Shown piece after piece: positions 9,324 through 19,029 of a DNA stretch of 64,000 bases. The translations under genes and the position numbers were made by a program. Positions within the stretch are counted from its first letter, which is position 1; each line of letters opens with the position of its first letter. A model generated the notes under the pieces. It saw nothing but the letters and a program-made list of their open reading frames with translations, was not told the DNA's origin and made no database searches. This DNA is from Sphaerotilus sp. (lineage in GTDB: Bacteria; Pseudomonadota; Gammaproteobacteria; Burkholderiales; Burkholderiaceae_C): positions 1 to 64,000 of the forward strand of contig JAAFKB010000005.1 of NCBI GenBank assembly GCA_013299055.1. The letters run 5' to 3'.

Positions 9324-10348
9324 GGCGCGAAATGGTCGAACGAGGCCCACGGCGTGGCGATGCGGGCGCCGTGGCGGTCGTGGACGGTGGTGGTGCCGTC
9401 GGCGGTGAGGTGGCCGATGCGGCACACGCCGGTGGCGCTGCGCTGTCCGGCCTCCAGGACGCGGTGGTGGTCAGCGGGGGCGGCGGTGAAGAGCAATTCG
9501 TAGTCGTCGCCGCCCGAGAGCAGGCACTGGTGTTGCCAGGCTGCAGTCTGTCCCTGCATCAGCGGGCTGCGCGGCAGGGCGTCGGCGTCGATCACCACGC
9601 CCAGCGGCCGTCCCTGTGGCGGGCACTGCGCCCCGGAGCGCCGCAGCACATGCCGCAGATCGCCCAGCAGCCCGTCCGACACGTCGATCGCGCTCGTCGC
9701 CACCCCGCGCAGCGCCAGCCCGAGCGCGACACGCGGCTCGGGGCATTCCATCGCCAGCCGCAGATGGTCGAACGCCTCGCCCGGCACGCGCAGCCCCGCC
9801 GTGCCGCGGAACACCTCCAGCGCCAGCCGGGCATCGCCGAGCCAGCCGGGTTCGTCCTCGTGCAAGGGATGGCTGATCCAGAGTTCATCGCCCGGCCGCG
9901 CCCCGCTGCGCAGCAAGGCGGCCCCCGGGGGCACCTCGCCGAAGATGGTCACGCACAGGTTCAGCGGCCCGGCGGTCGTGTCGCCTCCGACGAGGTCGAG
10001 GTCGTGCCGGTCCGCCAGTGCGTGCAGCCCCTGCGCCAGACCGGCCAGGAAGGCATCGTCGGCCCGGGGCAAGGCCAGCGCCAGCGTGTAGGCCAGCGGC
10101 TTGGCGCCACACGCCGCCAGATCCGACAGGTTCACCGCCAGCGCCTTGTGGCCAAGCCGCTCGGGTGCGACGGTGGACAGGAAGTGCCGGCCCTCCACCA
10201 GCATGTCGCTCGACACGGCGAGCTGCATCCCCGCCGCCGGGGCCAGCAGCGCGCAGTCGTCGCCGACCCCGAGCGGGTTGCGCCGCGCCGGGCGGGTGAA
10301 GTGGCGGGCGATGAGGTCGAATTCTCCAAGGGCCATGGTCTGCGTCAT
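9320..10348 (-). CDS. thiL: Thiamine-phosphate kinase
   Basis: MTQTMALGEFDLIARHF...GVGDDCALLAP...DMLVEGRHF...HKALAVNLSDLAACGAKPLAYTLALALP. Confidence 0.95.
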   Translation of the reverse strand: MTQTMALGEFDLIARHFTRPARRNPLGVGDDCALLAPAAGMQLAVSSDMLVEGRHFLSTVAPERLGHKALAVNLSDLAACGAKPLAYTLALALPRADDAFLAGLAQGLHALADRHDLDLVGGDTTAGPLNLCVTIFGEVPPGAALLRSGARPGDELWISHPLHEDEPGWLGDARLALEVFRGTAGLRVPGEAFDHLRLAMECPEPRVALGLALRGVATSAIDVSDGLLGDLRHVLRRSGAQCPPQGRPLGVVIDADALPRSPLMQGQTAAWQHQCLLSGGDDYELLFTAAPADHHRVLEAGQRSATGVCRIGHLTADGTTTVHDRHGARIATPWASFDHFAP

Positions 10349-10992
10349 TCCAGTCCGGCGCCGCGCAGCAGGTTGGCCAGCTCGACCGCCGATTTCACGT
10401 CCATCTTGTCGAACACCCGCGCGCGGTGGACTTCCACGGTGCGCACGCTGATGTCGAGTTCGTCGGCGATCTGCTTGTTGGCCCGGCCGGCGATCACCAG
10501 GCGCATCACCTCCAGCTCGCGCTCGGTCAGCTCTGCCAGGTGCCGGCGCAGGCCGTCGCGTTCCTGCAGCCGGGCGAGGGCTTGTGCGCTGCGCTCCAGC
10601 GCCTCGACCACGCGGTCCACCAGCGCGTTGTCCGAAAACGGCTTTTCCACGAAATCGAACGCGCCGCGCTTGACCGCCATCACCGCCGTGGCCACATCGG
10701 CGTGGCCGGTCAGGAAGATCACGGGCAGCAGGTCGAGCCAGCCGCGTTCGATCAGCCGCTCGAACAGCGCCATGCCATTCATGCCGGGCATGCGCATGTC
10801 CAGCAGCAGGCAGCCCGGTGCGTCGGGGCGCACGTCGTCTTGCTCGATGGCCGCCCAGAACGCATCCGCCGACGCATACGCCCGCGGCAGCAGCCGGCGC
10901 GAGCGCAGCAGCCACGACAGCGCGTCCCGCAGGACTTCCTCGTCGTCGACGACAAAGACGGTGCCGTGCTGGGCCTGGACGCGTGCGGTCAT
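10345..10992 (-). CDS. FixJ/DctR-like response regulator (REC + LuxR-type HTH)
   Basis: VFVVDDEEVLRDALSWLL...LLLDMRMPGMNGMALFERL...VIFLTGHADVATAVMAVKRGAFDFVEKPF...LTERELEVMRLVIAGRANKQIADELDISVRTVEVHRARVFDKM. Confidence 0.93.
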   Translation of the reverse strand: MTARVQAQHGTVFVVDDEEVLRDALSWLLRSRRLLPRAYASADAFWAAIEQDDVRPDAPGCLLLDMRMPGMNGMALFERLIERGWLDLLPVIFLTGHADVATAVMAVKRGAFDFVEKPFSDNALVDRVVEALERSAQALARLQERDGLRRHLAELTERELEVMRLVIAGRANKQIADELDISVRTVEVHRARVFDKMDVKSAVELANLLRGAGLE

Positions 10993-13082
10993 GGTGCGGG
11001 ACTCGTGGACGGGTGAGAAGAGGATGGGAGCGTAAACCGGAATGCGGTGCCATGCCCACCCGGGCCGGGGCTGAAGTCGAGCGCGCCGCCATGCTGCTCG
11101 ATCACCGTGCGGCACATGGCCAGCCCGATGCCCATGCCTTCGGGCTTGGTGCTGAAAAACGGCGTGAAGAGCTGGCGCGCCACCGCGTCCGGGATGCCCG
11201 GTCCCTGGTCGATGAGCCGGAAGGTGATCCAGTGGGCGTCCGTCTGGCGCACCTCCAGCCGCAGCGTGCGCTGGTTGAGCGGCAGCGCCTCGTCCTCTTC
11301 CATGGCCTGGATGCCGTTGCGCGCCAGGTTCAGCAACACCTGCTCGACCATGGTGCGGTCGCAGGACACGCGGGGCGGCGGCTCGGGGATGTCGAGTTCG
11401 ATGCGCGTGTGGCTGCGCCGCGCGGTCAGGCGCACCAGCGGCAGCACGGCCTCGATCAGCTCGCCCGCACGCACGTTCTCGCGCAGCCGCTCGCGCCGCC
11501 GCACGAACTGGTGGACGCTGCGGATGACGCGGCCGGCGCGCTCGGCCTGCTCGGCGATGCGGGCCACGGCCTGGCGGATCATCAACTGGGTGTCGAGGTC
11601 GGCGGGTGGATCATCCGGTGTCTCGGGCATGAGGTTGAGGCTGCCGGTGGCGTAGCTGGCGATGGCGGCCAGCGGCTGGTTCAGCTCGTGGCTGAGCAGC
11701 GTGGCCATCTCGCCCATGGTCGCCAGCCGGGCCGCCGCCTGCAGCTTGTCCTGCTGCTGGCGCGAGAGTTCCTCCATGCGACGCTGGGCGCTGATGTCGA
11801 GCACGGTGCTCATCCAGCCGCCCGGCCGTCCGCGCGCATCGACCAGCGGCGCCTCGAAGATCAGCACCGGAAACCGTTCCCCGTCGCGGCGCATGAACAC
11901 GGTCTCGTGGCCTTCGCGGGGCGGGGCGTTGCCAGCGTTGCGCTCGTGCTGGCGCTCGGTGTAGAGCGCGGCCATCTCGGGGGGCCAGTAGGGCGGGGTC
12001 TCGGCTTGCAGCAGCGCCTCCGCGTCGTAGCCGACCATCTTGCAGAAGGCGGGATTGACATAGGTGATGCGGCCTTCCGGGGTGCGCGCCCGCAGGCCGG
12101 TGACGAGCGAGTCCTCCATTGCCTTGCGGAAAGTCAGTGCCTCGGCCAGCGCCTGTTCGGCGGCCGAGCGGCGGCGCATGTCATGCACCAGCAGCAGGAT
12201 CACCACACCCAGCGCCACCGACAGCGCCACCACCAGCGCCGCGCTCAGGTTGGGGATCAGCCGGGGCACGCCCTGCAGGCTGTCCAGCCGCAGCACCGCC
12301 GTGAAGCCGGACACGTCGATCAGCCGGTCGGCGATGAACACCCCCGTGCCGCGCCGCGCACCGACCCGTGCCAGCCGCGTGCCATCGGCCTCGACCAGCA
12401 GCACTTCGTGGTGGCGCACCACCTCGGGCGGCATGGCCACCTGCAGCAGGTCCGACAGCCCCAGCGTGGCGACCACGGCATCCGATCTGGCCTCCGCGCC
12501 GGGGCGGGACGCGCCCACCTGGGACAGCGGGATGCACAGGTCGACCACCTCCAGCCCTAGCCCGTTCGGACTGGGCAGGAAGTAGGTGCGCGAGTAGGCG
12601 GGCGTGGCGAAGCGGCGGGCCGTGGCACAGGCGATTTCCGCGTCGATGGACATGCCCGCACGGGGGATGGTCTGGAACTGGTTCGGGTAGGTCACCGAGG
12701 TGACGGACTCCTCGATGGCAAAGCCCGCACCGCGCCGCTCGATGCGCAGCAGCTCGGGCCGGTCGCGCAGCAGCTGCTCGGCGCGGGGACGCCAGAGGTC
12801 GGGCCGCTCCTGCTCCCACAGCAGCCGCTGCAGGGCCTGGGCGTTGTCGAGCAGGCGCTGGCGCACGTCGGCTGCGGCGGCCAGCGCGGCGGAGTCGGTG
12901 TCTTCCTGTCGGGTGCTCTGTTCGTGCTGCCAGGTCAGCCACAGCAGCGCAGCCTGCACCGTCACCACCAGCGCCACCAGCGCCACCCACAGCGGCGCGC
13001 CCTGCCAGCGCCGCGACACCGTGGCCAGCAGCGTGGACAAGGCCGTGGGCGACGACGGAGGTGGCGGAGCGGCGGCGGACAT
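10989..13082 (-). CDS. PAS-domain sensor histidine kinase (DctS/FixL-like)
   Basis: N-terminal TM plus periplasmic region, second TM (ALVVALSVALGVVILLLVHD), PAS (GRITYVNPAFCKMVGYDAEALL), H-box SHELNQPLAAIASYA, HATPase NLARNGIQAME. Confidence 0.92.
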   Translation of the reverse strand: MSAAAPPPPSSPTALSTLLATVSRRWQGAPLWVALVALVVTVQAALLWLTWQHEQSTRQEDTDSAALAAAADVRQRLLDNAQALQRLLWEQERPDLWRPRAEQLLRDRPELLRIERRGAGFAIEESVTSVTYPNQFQTIPRAGMSIDAEIACATARRFATPAYSRTYFLPSPNGLGLEVVDLCIPLSQVGASRPGAEARSDAVVATLGLSDLLQVAMPPEVVRHHEVLLVEADGTRLARVGARRGTGVFIADRLIDVSGFTAVLRLDSLQGVPRLIPNLSAALVVALSVALGVVILLLVHDMRRRSAAEQALAEALTFRKAMEDSLVTGLRARTPEGRITYVNPAFCKMVGYDAEALLQAETPPYWPPEMAALYTERQHERNAGNAPPREGHETVFMRRDGERFPVLIFEAPLVDARGRPGGWMSTVLDISAQRRMEELSRQQQDKLQAAARLATMGEMATLLSHELNQPLAAIASYATGSLNLMPETPDDPPADLDTQLMIRQAVARIAEQAERAGRVIRSVHQFVRRRERLRENVRAGELIEAVLPLVRLTARRSHTRIELDIPEPPPRVSCDRTMVEQVLLNLARNGIQAMEEDEALPLNQRTLRLEVRQTDAHWITFRLIDQGPGIPDAVARQLFTPFFSTKPEGMGIGLAMCRTVIEQHGGALDFSPGPGGHGTAFRFTLPSSSHPSTSPAP

Positions 13083-13301
13083 GCAGGCAGTATCGGGGTG
13101 GCGGTGGGGCGACCGCTACGCAGTTTCGCGCATGACAGCGGGTCAGATCGGCGAGACGATGACCACCCATGCGGGACGTGCATGGCCCCATGTCCCCACA
13201 GGGCAGCCGCCACTGCGCACAGGGGCATGGGCCTTCCTACAATCGCCAGCCCTGTCGCCTTTCCTTTCGCCATTCTGACGATCTGACGATCCGTCCACGC
13301 C

Positions 13302-15596
13302 ATGACCACTTCCGAACAGAAACAAGCCGAGCTGCGCCGCGCTGCGCTGGAATACCACGAGTTCCCGACGCCGGGCAAGATCGCCATCGCGCCGACCAAG
13401 CAGCTCGTCAACCAGCGCGACCTGGCGCTGGCGTACTCGCCGGGGGTGGCCGCGGCCTGTGAAGAGATCGTCGACGATCCGGCGAATGCCTTCCGCTACA
13501 CCTCGCGCGGCAACCTCGTGGCAGTCGTCACCAACGGCACCGCCGTGCTGGGTCTGGGCAACATCGGCCCGCTGGCGTCCAAGCCAGTGATGGAGGGCAA
13601 GGCGGTGCTGTTCAAGAAGTTCGCCGGCATCGACGTGTTCGACCTGGAGATCGCCGAGAACGACCTCGACAAGCTGGTGGACATCATCGCGTCGCTGGAG
13701 CCGACCTTCGGTGGCATCAACCTCGAAGACATCAAGGCACCGGACTGCTTCTACGTCGAGAGGAAGCTGCGCGAGCGCATGAAGATCCCCGTGTTCCACG
13801 ACGACCAGCACGGCACGGCCATCGTCGTCGGCGCGGCGCTGCTCAACGGCCTGAAGGTCACCGGCAAGGACATCCAGCAGGTCAAGCTGGTCTCGTCGGG
13901 CGCGGGTGCAGCGGCGCTGGCTTGCCTGAACCTGCTGGTCAAGATGGGCCTGCCGCGGGAAAACATCTGGGTGACCGACCTGGTCGGTGTCGTCTACCAG
14001 GGCCGCACCGAGCTGATGGACCCGGACAAGGCCGAGTTCGCCCAAGTCACCGAGCAGCGCACGCTGCGCGAGGCCATCGTCGGCGCCGACATCTTCCTGG
14101 GCCTGTCGGCGGGCGGTGTGCTCAAGCCCGACATGGTGGCCACGATGGCGGCGAATCCGCTGATCTTCGCGCTGGCCAACCCGACGCCGGAGATCATGCC
14201 GGAGCAGGTCAAGGCGGTGCGCGACGATGCGATCATGGCCACCGGCCGCACCGACTACCCGAACCAGGTCAACAACGTCCTGTGCTTCCCCTACATCTTC
14301 CGCGGCGCGCTGGACTGTGGCGCGACCACGATCACCGATGAGATGGAAATTGCGGCCGTGCGTGCCATCGCCGAGCTGGCGCAGGCCGAGCAGAACGACG
14401 TGGTCGCGGCGGCCTACGGTGGCGCGACGCTGACGTTCGGGCCCGAGTACCTGATCCCCAAGCCCTTCGATCCGCGCCTGATGATGCAGATCGCGCCGGC
14501 CGTTGCCCGCGCCGCTGTCGAATGTGGCGTGGCCTCGCGCCCGATCGCCGACATGGACGCCTACGTCGAGAAGCTGCGGGCGTTCGTCTACGCTGCCGGC
14601 ACGGTGATGAAGCCGATCTACGCCGTGGCCAAGCGCGCCAAGGCACGGCGTGTGGCCTATGCCGAGGGGGAAGACCGCCGTGTGCTGCGTGCCGTGCAGG
14701 TCGTGGTGGACGAGGGTCTGGCCTATCCGGTGCTGGTCGGGCGTGCAGCAGTCATCCGCCGCCGCATCGACTCGCTCGGACTGCGACTGGAAGAAGGCCG
14801 CGACTACGAGATCGTCAGCATCGACGACGATCCGCGCTACCGCGACTACTGGGAAACCTACCACGGGATGATGGACCGCAAGGGCGTCACCGAGCAGCTC
14901 GCCAAGATCGAGATGCGCCGACGCCCGACGCTGATCGGCTCGATGCTGCTGCACAAGGGCGAGGTGGACGGCCTGATCTGCGGCACCTGGAGTTCGACCT
15001 CGTACCACCTGCAGTACATCGACCCGGTGATCGGCCGGCGTGCCGGGGTCAAGACCTACGCCTGCATGAACGGGCTGGTGCTGCCGGGGCGTCAGGTCTT
15101 CCTGGTGGACACCCACGTCAACTACGACCCGACCGCCGAGCAGCTCTGCGAGATCACGCTGCTGGCCGCCGAGGAGATGCGCCGCTTCGGTCTGAAGCCC
15201 AAGGCGGCGCTGCTGTCGCACTCGAACTTCGGGTCGAGCAACCAGCCCTCGGCGGTGAAGATGCGCGAAGCCTTGGCGCTGATCCGCGAGGCCGCGCCGT
15301 GGCTGGAAGTGGACGGCGAGATGCACGGCGACACCGCGCTCGACCCGAACTACCGCGCCGAGCTGATGCCGCGCAGCACGCTCACGGGCGAAGCCAACCT
15401 GCTGGTGCTGCCCAACATCGACGCGGCCAACATCAGCTACAACCTGCTGAAGACGGCGGCCGGTGGTGGCATCGCGATCGGGCCGGTCCTGCTCGGGGCA
15501 GCCAAGCCCGTGCATGTGCTGACCCCGTCGGCCACGGTGCGGCGCATCGTCAACATGACGGCGCTGACGGTCGCTGACGCCAACGCGGTGCGCTGA
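13302..15596 (+). CDS. maeB: NADP-dependent malic enzyme with C-terminal phosphotransacetylase-like domain (copy 1)
   Basis: [42 protein letters not shown]...[20 protein letters not shown]; 764 aa with PTA-like C-terminus. Confidence 0.96.
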   Translation: MTTSEQKQAELRRAALEYHEFPTPGKIAIAPTKQLVNQRDLALAYSPGVAAACEEIVDDPANAFRYTSRGNLVAVVTNGTAVLGLGNIGPLASKPVMEGKAVLFKKFAGIDVFDLEIAENDLDKLVDIIASLEPTFGGINLEDIKAPDCFYVERKLRERMKIPVFHDDQHGTAIVVGAALLNGLKVTGKDIQQVKLVSSGAGAAALACLNLLVKMGLPRENIWVTDLVGVVYQGRTELMDPDKAEFAQVTEQRTLREAIVGADIFLGLSAGGVLKPDMVATMAANPLIFALANPTPEIMPEQVKAVRDDAIMATGRTDYPNQVNNVLCFPYIFRGALDCGATTITDEMEIAAVRAIAELAQAEQNDVVAAAYGGATLTFGPEYLIPKPFDPRLMMQIAPAVARAAVECGVASRPIADMDAYVEKLRAFVYAAGTVMKPIYAVAKRAKARRVAYAEGEDRRVLRAVQVVVDEGLAYPVLVGRAAVIRRRIDSLGLRLEEGRDYEIVSIDDDPRYRDYWETYHGMMDRKGVTEQLAKIEMRRRPTLIGSMLLHKGEVDGLICGTWSSTSYHLQYIDPVIGRRAGVKTYACMNGLVLPGRQVFLVDTHVNYDPTAEQLCEITLLAAEEMRRFGLKPKAALLSHSNFGSSNQPSAVKMREALALIREAAPWLEVDGEMHGDTALDPNYRAELMPRSTLTGEANLLVLPNIDAANISYNLLKTAAGGGIAIGPVLLGAAKPVHVLTPSATVRRIVNMTALTVADANAVR

Positions 15597-15706
15597 AGCC
15601 AGCACCAGTCGGCTCGGCAGGGCCTCCGCAAAGAGTTCGTGCACGCTTACATGGGCGTGACAGGTGCGGATGGCCCTGATGTTCTGCTGAAAATTGAGGC
15701 AAACGC

Positions 15707-15735
15707 TTGAGCTTGGCGCCCTGATTCGGTACCAT
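15707..15735 (+). promoter_or_regulatory. Candidate sigma-70-type promoter of the RNase-barstar unit
   Basis: TTGAGC - 17 bp - TACCAT, located 28 bp before the proposed GTG start. Confidence 0.5.
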
Positions 15736-15762
15736 CGCCCCCTTCAGAATTCAGGAAAACCC

Positions 15763-16158
15763 GTGTTGAATCTGGTCAAGAGGATGACACTGGCGGTACT
15801 GGTCGCCGTTTTTCTGGGCGCTGGGCTGGGGATGCCGCAGTCCGTGTTCGCACGGGGCGATCTTGACACGGTGGTCAGGCTCTCCGAGCTTCCACCAGAA
15901 GCCGCCGACACGCACCGGCGAATGTTGACCGGAGGTCCGTTTCGCTACCCGAACAAGGACGGTACGGTGTTCGGCAACCGGGAGCGGTTGCTGCCGCGGG
16001 AGGCCCGAGGATACTACAGGGAATACACGGTCCCGACGCCGGGATCGCGTGACCGGGGAGCGCGGCGCCTCATCTGCGGCGGGCGCGAGCCGACCACACC
16101 GGATGTTTGTTACTACACGCAGGACCACTACGCGAGCTTTCGCCGCATCGCACCGTGA
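15763..16158 (+). CDS. Secreted guanyl-specific ribonuclease (RNase N1/T1, barnase-like)
   Basis: Signal peptide (MTLAVLVAVFLGAGLGMPQSVFA) then RYPNKDGTVFGNRERLLPREARGYYREYTVPTPGSRDRGARRLICGG...CYYTQDHYASFRRI; catalytic Glu/Arg/His positions conserved. GTG start proposed (alternative ATG at 15784). Confidence 0.88.
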   Translation: MLNLVKRMTLAVLVAVFLGAGLGMPQSVFARGDLDTVVRLSELPPEAADTHRRMLTGGPFRYPNKDGTVFGNRERLLPREARGYYREYTVPTPGSRDRGARRLICGGREPTTPDVCYYTQDHYASFRRIAP

Positions 16159-16196
16159 CTTCGACGAGGATCGAGAGCCCTAAGGGACCATCCACC

Positions 16197-16592
16197 ATGC
16201 TTATGCAGACCGTGCGTCCGAACATCGTGCAGGCCATCCGTGCCTTCCGAGTGGACGACCTCATGACGGAGGCCCAGCACCTGGGCCACCACTTCCTCTA
16301 TGCCAATCTGGCCGAAGCGACTTCCAAGCCGGAAGTGCTGGAGTCGATTGCCAAGGCCTTCCTGTTCCCGGCCCACTTCGGCAAGAACCTGGACGCGCTC
16401 CACGACTGCATGACCGATCTGGTCAACAAGTCGGGTGCGCAGCCGGGTTTCGTGGTGGTGCTGGAGCAGTTGCCGGACAACGCCAAGTTCGACCGCGAGG
16501 CCCGCGAGCAGCTGCTGGACGTGTTCCGCGAAGCGGCAGACTTCTGGGGGGAGCGGAAGATCCCGTTCCGATGTTTCTATTCTTTTCAGTAG
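16197..16592 (+). CDS. Barstar family ribonuclease inhibitor
   Basis: YANLAEATSKPEVLESIAKAFLFPAHFGKNLDALHDCMTDLV...VLEQLPDNAKFDREAREQLLDVFREAADFW; immediately downstream of the RNase. Confidence 0.88.
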   Translation: MLMQTVRPNIVQAIRAFRVDDLMTEAQHLGHHFLYANLAEATSKPEVLESIAKAFLFPAHFGKNLDALHDCMTDLVNKSGAQPGFVVVLEQLPDNAKFDREAREQLLDVFREAADFWGERKIPFRCFYSFQ

Positions 16593-16784
16593 CCCGCTCC
16601 CAGGACCAAGGGCAATGGGAGCGGGCGGATGGAGCCCAGGCGGAACCTGTGAAGCCGCCACCGAAGCCGAGCAAGAACGCCGCACCCGCGTTCGCGCCGC
16701 ACATGCCGCTGATGAGCAGTGCCTTCGACACCTCAGCCCTCGCGGCTGCCGCTTGACACGCCACTGAGGCACGACAGCCCCCGG

Positions 16785-16811
16785 AGAAGCCCGCCTTGAG
16801 CGGGCTTCTTT
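16785..16811. terminator. Bidirectional Rho-independent terminator between barstar region and ksgA
   Basis: AGAAGCCCGC-cttga-GCGGGCTTCTTT perfect 10-bp stem in a convergent intergenic region. Confidence 0.75.
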
Positions 16812-17647
16812 CATGGTGTCGGCTTTGCGGTGGCCGCCACCGCCTGCACCAGGGCGACATAGTCCGCCACCGGCACCTCTTCTGCCCGGCGCTGCAGATC
16901 GAATGCCGGCGCAGCATCACCGCAGCGTTCCTGGAGCCAATGGCCCAGCGTGTTGCGCAGCATCTTGCGCCGCTGCGAGAACGCCACCGCCACCAGCTCG
17001 CCCAGCAGCGCCACGTCCACTGCCGGCGGCTGGCGCAGTGGTGTCATGCGCACGACGGCCGAATCCACCCGAGGCGGCGGATCGAAGCACTCCGGCGGCA
17101 CGTCGATCAGCGACTCGATGTCGTAGCGCCACTGCAGCATCACCGACAGCCGGCCGAAGTCCTTCTTGCCCGGCGAGGCTGCCATCCGGTCGACGACCTC
17201 CTTCTGCAGCATGAAATGCTGGTCCTCCACCACGTCGACGAAGTCGAGCAGGTGGAACAGGATCGGACTGGAGATGTTGTAGGGCAGGTTGCCGACCACG
17301 CGCAGCCTGTGCGTCTCGCCGAAGGTGGCGCGGGCGGTGCGGGCCACGGCATGGAAATCGACCTTCAGCACGTCGGACTCGATCACCGTCAGCTCGGGCC
17401 GCTTGCGCAGACGGGCGGCCAGGTCACGGTCGAGTTCCACCACGGTCAGGTGTTCGCAGCGTTCGACGATCGGGTCGGTCATCGCGCCCATGCCGGGACC
17501 GATCTCGACCAGGGCTTCGCCGGGTCGAGGGTCGATGGCGCGCACGATGGCCGACAGCACGGCCCCGTCGGTGAGGAAGTGCTGGCCGAAGCGCTTGCGG
17601 GGGATGTGTTTCAAAGGGAAGGGGACTCGTGTGGGAGAGGGGATCAC
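16811..17647 (-). CDS. rsmA: 16S rRNA (adenine1518-N6/adenine1519-N6)-dimethyltransferase
   Basis: [22 protein letters not shown]...[16 protein letters not shown]...[18 protein letters not shown] (KsgA/RsmA). Confidence 0.96.
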   Translation of the reverse strand: MIPSPTRVPFPLKHIPRKRFGQHFLTDGAVLSAIVRAIDPRPGEALVEIGPGMGAMTDPIVERCEHLTVVELDRDLAARLRKRPELTVIESDVLKVDFHAVARTARATFGETHRLRVVGNLPYNISSPILFHLLDFVDVVEDQHFMLQKEVVDRMAASPGKKDFGRLSVMLQWRYDIESLIDVPPECFDPPPRVDSAVVRMTPLRQPPAVDVALLGELVAVAFSQRRKMLRNTLGHWLQERCGDAAPAFDLQRRAEEVPVADYVALVQAVAATAKPTP

Positions 17648-19029
17648 TGACCGGGGGGATCGCGCAGCTCGACGTAGGCGCGGGCGCGGACCTCGCGCGC
17701 CCAGTCGGCGTAGGCATCTTCGTATTTCTGCTCGCGCAGGGCTGTGCGCGCCATCTCGCGCTGCTCGCGTGGCTCCATGCGCTGCTCGCGGCGCTCCAGC
17801 AACTGGATCAGGTGGACCCCGAAGCGCGAGACCATCGGCTCCGCGATCGAGCCAGGCCGCAGCGCCGACATCGTCTGCTCGAACTCCGGCACGAACTGGC
17901 CCGGCGTCGCCCAGCCGAGGTCGCCGCCGCTGGCCGCGCTGCCGTCTTCGGAGTGCTGGCGGGCGAGATCCTCGAACTTGGCGGTGCCGGCCTCGATCTG
18001 GCGCTTGTAGCCGGCCAGGCGGCGGATGGCGGCGTCCTGCGTCAGCTTGGGACCGGGGCGCAGCAGGATGTGGCGGGCGCGCTGCTGCGTGACGGTCAGT
18101 GCGGCGTCGCGGCGCTCCACCAGCTTGAGCACATGGAATCCCGCCCCCGAGCGCAGCACCTGTGGCGCCACCTCTCCTGTCCGCAGTGGCCCGACTGCCT
18201 CGACGAACAGATCCGGCAGCCGATCGGCACGGCGCAGGCCCATCTCGCCGCTGCGCTCCTTGCTGCCGTCGGAGGCCTCGCGCACCAGTGTGGCGAAATC
18301 CTCGCCCGCCCGCAGCCGCTGCAGCAGCGCCACGCCTTGCTGGCGGCGCTGGGTGACGAGCGCGGGCGCAGCGTTTTCCGGCAGCGACAGCAGGATCTGC
18401 GCGATGTTGTACTCGGTGGCCGAGCCGTTCTTCTGGCGCTGCTCGGCTAGCCAGGATTCGATGTCGGCGTCGGTGATGCGGATGCGGCCCTGCACCTCGC
18501 GCTCGCGGATGCGCTCCAGCAGGATCTGGTCGCGCAGGCTCTGGCGGAAGCGGGTGAAGTCCAGACCTTCGCTGCGCAGCCGCTCGCGCAGCTGCGCCGT
18601 GCTGATCTGGTTCTGCGCGGCGACATTGGTGACGGCGCGGTCGATCTCCGCCTCGTCCACGCGCACGCTGCCGTCGCGTGCGGCGCCGAGCTGGGCGCGT
18701 TCGTCTATCAGCTGGTCAAGCAGCTCGCGCAGCAGCGTGTCGCGGTCAGGCAGCCGGGTGTTGGTGCGGGCAGCGTCCTGCTCTGCGCGCTGCAGGCGCA
18801 GCTGGACCTCGCTGTTGGTGACAAGTTCCTGGTTCACCACCGCGACGATGTAGTCGCCGCTGCGTCGGGCGGCCTGGGCCAGTGCGTCGAGCGGGCCGCC
18901 CAGCAGACTGGCTGCCAACAGCAGCACCGTCAGGGCCTGGCGGGTGCGCAGGCGGGTGGCGATGGAGGAGGGGATGCCGGCAGCGCGTGCGACGGGCGCA
19001 CCTGCGGGCAGGGTCAGCAGCTCGGTCAT
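17644..19029 (-). CDS. surA: Periplasmic peptidyl-prolyl isomerase/chaperone SurA
   Basis: Signal peptide, [23 protein letters not shown]..., two parvulin domains ([21 protein letters not shown]...[25 protein letters not shown]), position between lptD and rsmA. Confidence 0.94.
   Translation of the reverse strand: MTELLTLPAGAPVARAAGIPSSIATRLRTRQALTVLLLAASLLGGPLDALAQAARRSGDYIVAVVNQELVTNSEVQLRLQRAEQDAARTNTRLPDRDTLLRELLDQLIDERAQLGAARDGSVRVDEAEIDRAVTNVAAQNQISTAQLRERLRSEGLDFTRFRQSLRDQILLERIREREVQGRIRITDADIESWLAEQRQKNGSATEYNIAQILLSLPENAAPALVTQRRQQGVALLQRLRAGEDFATLVREASDGSKERSGEMGLRRADRLPDLFVEAVGPLRTGEVAPQVLRSGAGFHVLKLVERRDAALTVTQQRARHILLRPGPKLTQDAAIRRLAGYKRQIEAGTAKFEDLARQHSEDGSAASGGDLGWATPGQFVPEFEQTMSALRPGSIAEPMVSRFGVHLIQLLERREQRMEPREQREMARTALREQKYEDAYADWAREVRARAYVELRDPPGQ

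Noticed and set aside
13143-15644. 833-aa minus-strand ORF
   Set aside because: Antisense to maeB copy 1; the same kind of shadow ORF occurs over maeB copy 2 (43752-46331), confirming it is a codon-usage artefact
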